From SFEL01 sp963640685 (GTDB lineage Bacteria; Bacillota; Clostridia; Christensenellales; CAG-138): a stretch of DNA of 36,878 bases. The DNA lies in NCBI GenBank assembly GCA_963640685.1, contig CAVIAA010000022.1, forward strand, positions 1 to 36,878, written 5' to 3'. The position numbers and the translations under genes were made by a program. The notes under the pieces were generated by a model that did not search any database, was not told the origin of the DNA, and saw only the letters and a list, made by a program, of their open reading frames with translations. Positions 33,639-36,878 of this stretch are shown one piece after another. Each line of letters starts with the position of its first letter. The stretch's first letter is position 1.

Positions 33639-35387
33639 TTAGAATCTCTCGATTGCGCTCAGCATATCGGCACTTTTTGCGTCTGCTTCTTTGTAGGCAG
33701 AGCGCCATTGCGAAAGTTCTTCAAGTGCTTGTTTAAGTAACAGCTTGCCTTTTCGTTTCTTCTCTTTAAGGATTTTCCCCATATCGACGATCCTGCGCCA
33801 CAGAAGGAAACTACCCGCTAATCCAAGCAAGATACCGATTGTCAAGATAACCGGCGAGAAGAATGGAATCAGCAAAAGGAGGAGAAGCAGAGCCACCGCA
33901 CACATTCCTGTGTAGATCAGAACGTGTTTATCCTTGAAGGTGTCCTTGACCTTGTTCTTGTCATAGTACTTATCAAGTGTCTTCTCGGCCTCGCCATAAT
34001 CGTTCTCGTTACATTCCAATTCACACTCGTCAATATTGAAATGATATTTATCCTTTTCTTTAGCCTTATACCGTTCAGCAAACTGTTCGAATCCTTTTGC
34101 GATTGCTTCCTTCATAAAGGAGATGGAAAATCGTTTAACGGACACGTCCGTCTGGCTTGTATCATCTGCAAAAGCCCAGGAAAGAAGAAGATCACCGAGG
34201 TTTTTCTTTTTCTTTCTTTCTTCGAACATTGCGTTGTAATTGGCCTGCGCGGTTGCAACGTCGCCCCGTGCGCTAATGATGGCTTCGTTGTATTTGATCT
34301 TCTGAACAACCTTTAGTTCTTCCTCGTCGTAGTCATTAACAAGCGAGTACAAAACATTTTCGATTCTTTGTGGAAGATCCTCGGTTTCGGTAACCTCTGC
34401 TTCAGCAAGCTCATTGTAGTACCGAGCAATCTCAACATTCTTCTCTGCCGTAGACAGAAGATCCTTCATCTCGGGGTATTCAGCGCAAGTTCTTCCGAGG
34501 AGCGTGTACTCGTGGTTCGTTTTATGAACATAGAGCTCGGCAAACTCGATCGCTTTCTGTGTAAATTTCTTGGCGAAATCTACTGTAGTCACTTCCACTT
34601 GTGCAAGCATGCTCTGGAAGCATTTAGCTACCGTTGCCTGGAACTCTTCATCGGCGCCGAACGCTCCAAAGAGGTAGGCTTGTAAGAGATATTGCCATTC
34701 ATCACCGAGGTTGTTCATGTCTGCTCGATCAAGGTAATTTACATACCATTTCTTCGCTGCATCAATACGATTGAAGCGAAGGTTGATCAGCAAGTAGAAC
34801 AAGCACGAATTAAAGTAGCTGATGGACAGACTTTTGCTCATTGCACGTTGTGCGGCTTCTTTTTCATTGCTTGCCCAAAGCATCACTGCTGCGATGCAAT
34901 ATGCAAGCCAATACTCGGTGTTTTGCAGATAAGCCTTTTCGACTTTCTTTCGAGCGGACTCACTTGATACAATGTGAGAGTCGAGACCAACTACATAGCC
35001 GAGGGAAATCCGTCGCAATTCATTGTAGTATGAGAATCTCGTGTAGTACTCATCATTGTATTGAGTTACGTTCTTCGAAGCAGTCGAAATGCTCTTGAAC
35101 GAGAAATACTGAACAGTCAGCTCGTTTAAGGCTTGAAAGACTTCTTTTGTGCTGATATCGGCTTGCCCAACGACATCGGAAAGATAGCCCATATCCTCAT
35201 ATACGGCTTTGTCAAGCTCACCGCAATTACTGATGAGAATGCTGACATTCTGTATGGCATTATCAAGCTCAACTTCAAGTTCAGCATTCTCTCGATTAGT
35301 GCGGTTAATCTGATCAATAACATTATTGATCTGTCGCTGTAGTCGTTCAGCTTCTTCTAATTCTCTTTGATATTCTTCATCTGTCAT
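33639..35387 (-). CDS. Coiled-coil/helical-repeat protein with two-helix membrane hairpin (paralog A)
   Basis: This 582-aa protein has an N-terminal coiled coil (1-70), a TPR-like region (159-220: YWLAYCIAAVMLWASNEKEA... NLRFNRIDAAKKWYVNYL), LLSWAFADDTSQTDVSVKRF (401-420), two membrane helices (about 488-530) and a coiled-coil tail. No catalytic motif is seen. The start ATG at 35387 has GGAGG upstream. It lies 23 nt after the 75-aa gene and 19 nt before paralog B. Three copies in one operon suggest a hetero-oligomeric membrane complex. Confidence 0.8.
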   Translation of the reverse strand: MTDEEYQRELEEAERLQRQINNVIDQINRTNRENAELEVELDNAIQNVSILISNCGELDKAVYEDMGYLSDVVGQADISTKEVFQALNELTVQYFSFKSISTASKNVTQYNDEYYTRFSYYNELRRISLGYVVGLDSHIVSSESARKKVEKAYLQNTEYWLAYCIAAVMLWASNEKEAAQRAMSKSLSISYFNSCLFYLLINLRFNRIDAAKKWYVNYLDRADMNNLGDEWQYLLQAYLFGAFGADEEFQATVAKCFQSMLAQVEVTTVDFAKKFTQKAIEFAELYVHKTNHEYTLLGRTCAEYPEMKDLLSTAEKNVEIARYYNELAEAEVTETEDLPQRIENVLYSLVNDYDEEELKVVQKIKYNEAIISARGDVATAQANYNAMFEERKKKKNLGDLLLSWAFADDTSQTDVSVKRFSISFMKEAIAKGFEQFAERYKAKEKDKYHFNIDECELECNENDYGEAEKTLDKYYDKNKVKDTFKDKHVLIYTGMCAVALLLLLLLIPFFSPVILTIGILLGLAGSFLLWRRIVDMGKILKEKKRKGKLLLKQALEELSQWRSAYKEADAKSADMLSAIERF

Positions 35388-35410
35388 GGATACTTGCCTC
35401 CCTCCTCAGA

Positions 35411-35638
35411 TTAGTTGCGCCTTCCAGACTTGAAAGCCTTTACATGATCTTCAAACCGGACAGCAGAATTGGCAATCAATTTTTCACCATCTTCATTTAT
35501 GATGACTGCGTTACCGCCTCTGTTAGAAGACCAAAAGTAGAACGCGTTGATTTCTGACAATTCTTTGCAATTTTTCTCAACCTCAGTATCACTTAAGCCA
35601 AGAATGCCTTTAATGGATTCAACGATGTTCTTATCCAT
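35411..35638 (-). CDS. Small protein (75 aa), coupled to the toxin-like gene
   Basis: The short alpha/beta protein has a helix pair followed by strands (AFYFWSSNRGGNAVIINEDGEKLIAN) and a basic end. Its ATG lies one nucleotide after the toxin stop codon, with AAAGGAGGAAG upstream, so the two are made together. The position fits an immunity protein, but the sequence does not identify a family, so this is inference. It is followed by paralog A. Confidence 0.7.
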   Translation of the reverse strand: MDKNIVESIKGILGLSDTEVEKNCKELSEINAFYFWSSNRGGNAVIINEDGEKLIANSAVRFEDHVKAFKSGRRN

Positions 35639-35639
35639 C

Positions 35640-36878
35640 TTACGCTTCCTCCTTTCTCACACTTATATCCCAATTTGTGACATCACCATAGTCCGGCGGC
35701 CAATCGTTGATTTCTCCTGTTTGCCCATCTATGGCAACCACCTTTTCTCCGTCGTAATAGGCGTTGAACCAATGACCTGGGCCGGACACTCTATCAATAC
35801 CCACGATACCGTGAGAACCGGGGCCTTGAGAAACAAGATAGTCTTTGATTTCATCTGGCGACATAGCGACTTGTTCCATGCCGGTTATTTTGTTCATTTC
35901 CTCTATTGTCCCAATATTCTCACTCGTAGCCGAAATATCGGTATTCCCATCTAACCTTTGCTCAACTGCAAATGCGCATGAGCCGCAATTGTTCGAATAT
36001 GGTGATTGCCAATCAAAAGGATCATAATTAGGATTAATATCGTTTATCCAATCAGAAACATCTTCGAGCTTGGGCACATCGGTTACGTCAATCTCTTGGA
36101 CAGCATTCGTGGCATCTAACTGGCTTGATGATACTTTTCCAGCCAATTCCTCTCTTGCCGCTTGCAGTTCAGCAAATTCTTTATCATAGTTTTGCGAAAA
36201 CAGATCTCGTTTTGCGTAATTATCTTTAATTAGTTCTGCTCGCTCAGCTTCGCTCAAATTCGGGTTTTCGTTGATTTGCTTTAATTCTTCGCTTAGACCG
36301 GCTGCCCACTCTTCTTGAACTTTCTGCCATTCGGTAATCCCTTTATCCAGGTCTGCAAGCTCAGCCTCGTAATCGTGATGAACAACACTTGTGTCTGAGC
36401 CATCTTTCTTAAGAACTCTTACAATTGCGCCTTCATCTTGATCGATTTCTTTAGGATGTTCTTGCTGGTATTCTAACAATTGCTCCTTCAAAGATAGAAG
36501 TTCTTCTTTCTCCGCTTTGAGTTCATCTATCCTACTCTGATTTGGTAATTCCTCAGAACTTAATGCTTCTGGTGCAGAATCATACGAACCATTGTTCATT
36601 TCTTGTTCTTCCTGATCCATCAAGCTTTCAAGAGAATCCACTGCACCATCTTCTTGAACTACAGTAGTATCAGAAAGCGGGATTGCCTTATATGGCTCTA
36701 CATCCAAGTGTTCTTTAGGTGTGTCCTGATCAACTCTATTCATGATGTTTTCAAGAGTGTCGACAGTACCATCCTCCTGAACGATTGGTATTTCTGATAT
36801 AGGCGTAGCCTTATACGGTTCTGCATCCAAGTGTTCTTTAGGTGTGTCCTGATCAACTCTATTCATGATGTTTTCAAG
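35640..36878 (-). CDS. Papain-fold toxin-like protein with 41-residue repeats (5' end outside the window)
   Basis: The frame is open to the window edge; 412 residues are visible. The N-terminal part has at least two 41-residue repeats (LENIMNRVDQDTPKEHLD...), then a long coiled coil (about residues 115-250), then a C-terminal domain of ~140 residues of the papain-fold toxin type (Tox-PL1-like): Cys in YSNNCGSCAFAVEQRL (about residue 294), His in GPGHWFNAYY (about 365) and Asp in AIDGQTGEI (about 380). These three form a cysteine-protease or deamidase-like site, as in polymorphic toxins. No signal peptide is visible because the true start lies outside. It is first in the visible part of the operon. 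Confidence 0.8.
   Translation of the reverse strand, partial: LENIMNRVDQDTPKEHLDAEPYKATPISEIPIVQEDGTVDTLENIMNRVDQDTPKEHLDVEPYKAIPLSDTTVVQEDGAVDSLESLMDQEEQEMNNGSYDSAPEALSSEELPNQSRIDELKAEKEELLSLKEQLLEYQQEHPKEIDQDEGAIVRVLKKDGSDTSVVHHDYEAELADLDKGITEWQKVQEEWAAGLSEELKQINENPNLSEAERAELIKDNYAKRDLFSQNYDKEFAELQAAREELAGKVSSSQLDATNAVQEIDVTDVPKLEDVSDWINDINPNYDPFDWQSPYSNNCGSCAFAVEQRLDGNTDISATSENIGTIEEMNKITGMEQVAMSPDEIKDYLVSQGPGSHGIVGIDRVSGPGHWFNAYYDGEKVVAIDGQTGEINDWPPDYGDVTNWDISVRKEEA
36701..36878. repeat. Direct repeats (123-bp period) in the toxin-like gene
   Basis: The 55 bp at 36701-36755 recur identically at 36824-36878, 123 bp apart, matching a 41-residue protein repeat; a third, diverged copy begins near 36632. 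The window ends inside a copy, so the total number is unknown. Confidence 0.9.

Larger units (their letters stand above)
19050..36878. mobile_element. Putative integrated genomic island (right end outside the window)
   Basis: All genes from 19202 to the right edge lie on the minus strand and have visibly lower GC and different codon use from the host genes on the left. The left end carries large serine recombinase remnants, followed by a LexA-like repressor with an ImmA-type peptidase, a common regulatory set of integrative elements and prophages. No direct-repeat attachment site can be shown because the right end is not visible, and the exact left junction (about 18.8-19.2 kb) is uncertain. 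Confidence 0.65.

Noticed and set aside
1..36878. CRISPR arrays and rRNA genes
   Set aside because: No regularly spaced direct repeats with unique spacers and no rRNA-like sequence were seen.

Overview
The window looks like a chromosomal segment of an anaerobic, spore-forming, GC-rich member of the Clostridia (Oscillospiraceae or Christensenellales type). The evidence is sigH, cwlD and spoIID (sporulation and germination genes), the Clostridia/Bacillus mrnC-rlmB-sigH order next to tuf, a floA/NfeD locus, and a selenium-dependent D-proline reductase (Stickland) cluster. I cannot name the species.

Layout. Positions 1-44 are the 3' end of tuf (EF-Tu), closed by a shared terminator. Next, on the minus strand, come a Fic-domain protein (113-1153) with two repeat operators in front of it, then sigH, rlmB, mrnC and cwlD (1248-4107), a small YcxB-like membrane protein and a TauE/SafE-type permease with a strong sigma-A promoter (to 6331). 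A polytopic membrane protein (+) meets spoIID (-) tail to tail. A plus-strand run follows: a membrane-anchored protein, NfeD-like protein, zinc-ribbon membrane protein, FloA and a small anchored protein (8742-11798).

From 11850 to 18101 lies a proline-reductase module. The minus strand carries prdC, prdA, a small cluster protein and prdB, where prdB contains an in-frame UGA (Sec) followed by a SECIS-like hairpin. The gene for tRNA-Sec sits directly upstream of prdC on the same strand, and the proline racemase gene prdF is divergent. Racemisation of L-proline by PrdF, reductive ring opening of D-proline by PrdA/PrdB, electron delivery by PrdC and the tRNA that decodes the Sec codon of PrdB are thus within about 6.5 kb. 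hpt follows.

From about 19 kb to the right edge the sequence is an island: visibly lower GC, different codon use, all genes on the minus strand. Its left end holds two serine recombinases that both lack the catalytic domain, then a zinc-ribbon protein, an ImmA/IrrE-type metallopeptidase and a LexA-like repressor behind a promoter overlapped by a 35-bp inverted repeat, then scars (a WYL-domain fragment and an orphan PqqD-like protein). The rest (24.5-36.9 kb) is one tight operon. In transcription order it encodes a papain-fold toxin-like protein with 41-residue repeats (5' end outside the window), a 75-aa protein, two paralogous coiled-coil/two-TM proteins, a 61-aa and a 165-aa protein, a Ycf46-type AAA+ ATPase, a third paralog of the two-TM proteins, a ~1000-aa Sel1-repeat protein ending in a CFI-box-CTERM domain, and a 160-aa protein. 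I do not recognise this operon as a described system. I infer a membrane-associated AAA+ machine carried on a mobile element together with a toxin-like effector, and it is the main candidate for something new here.
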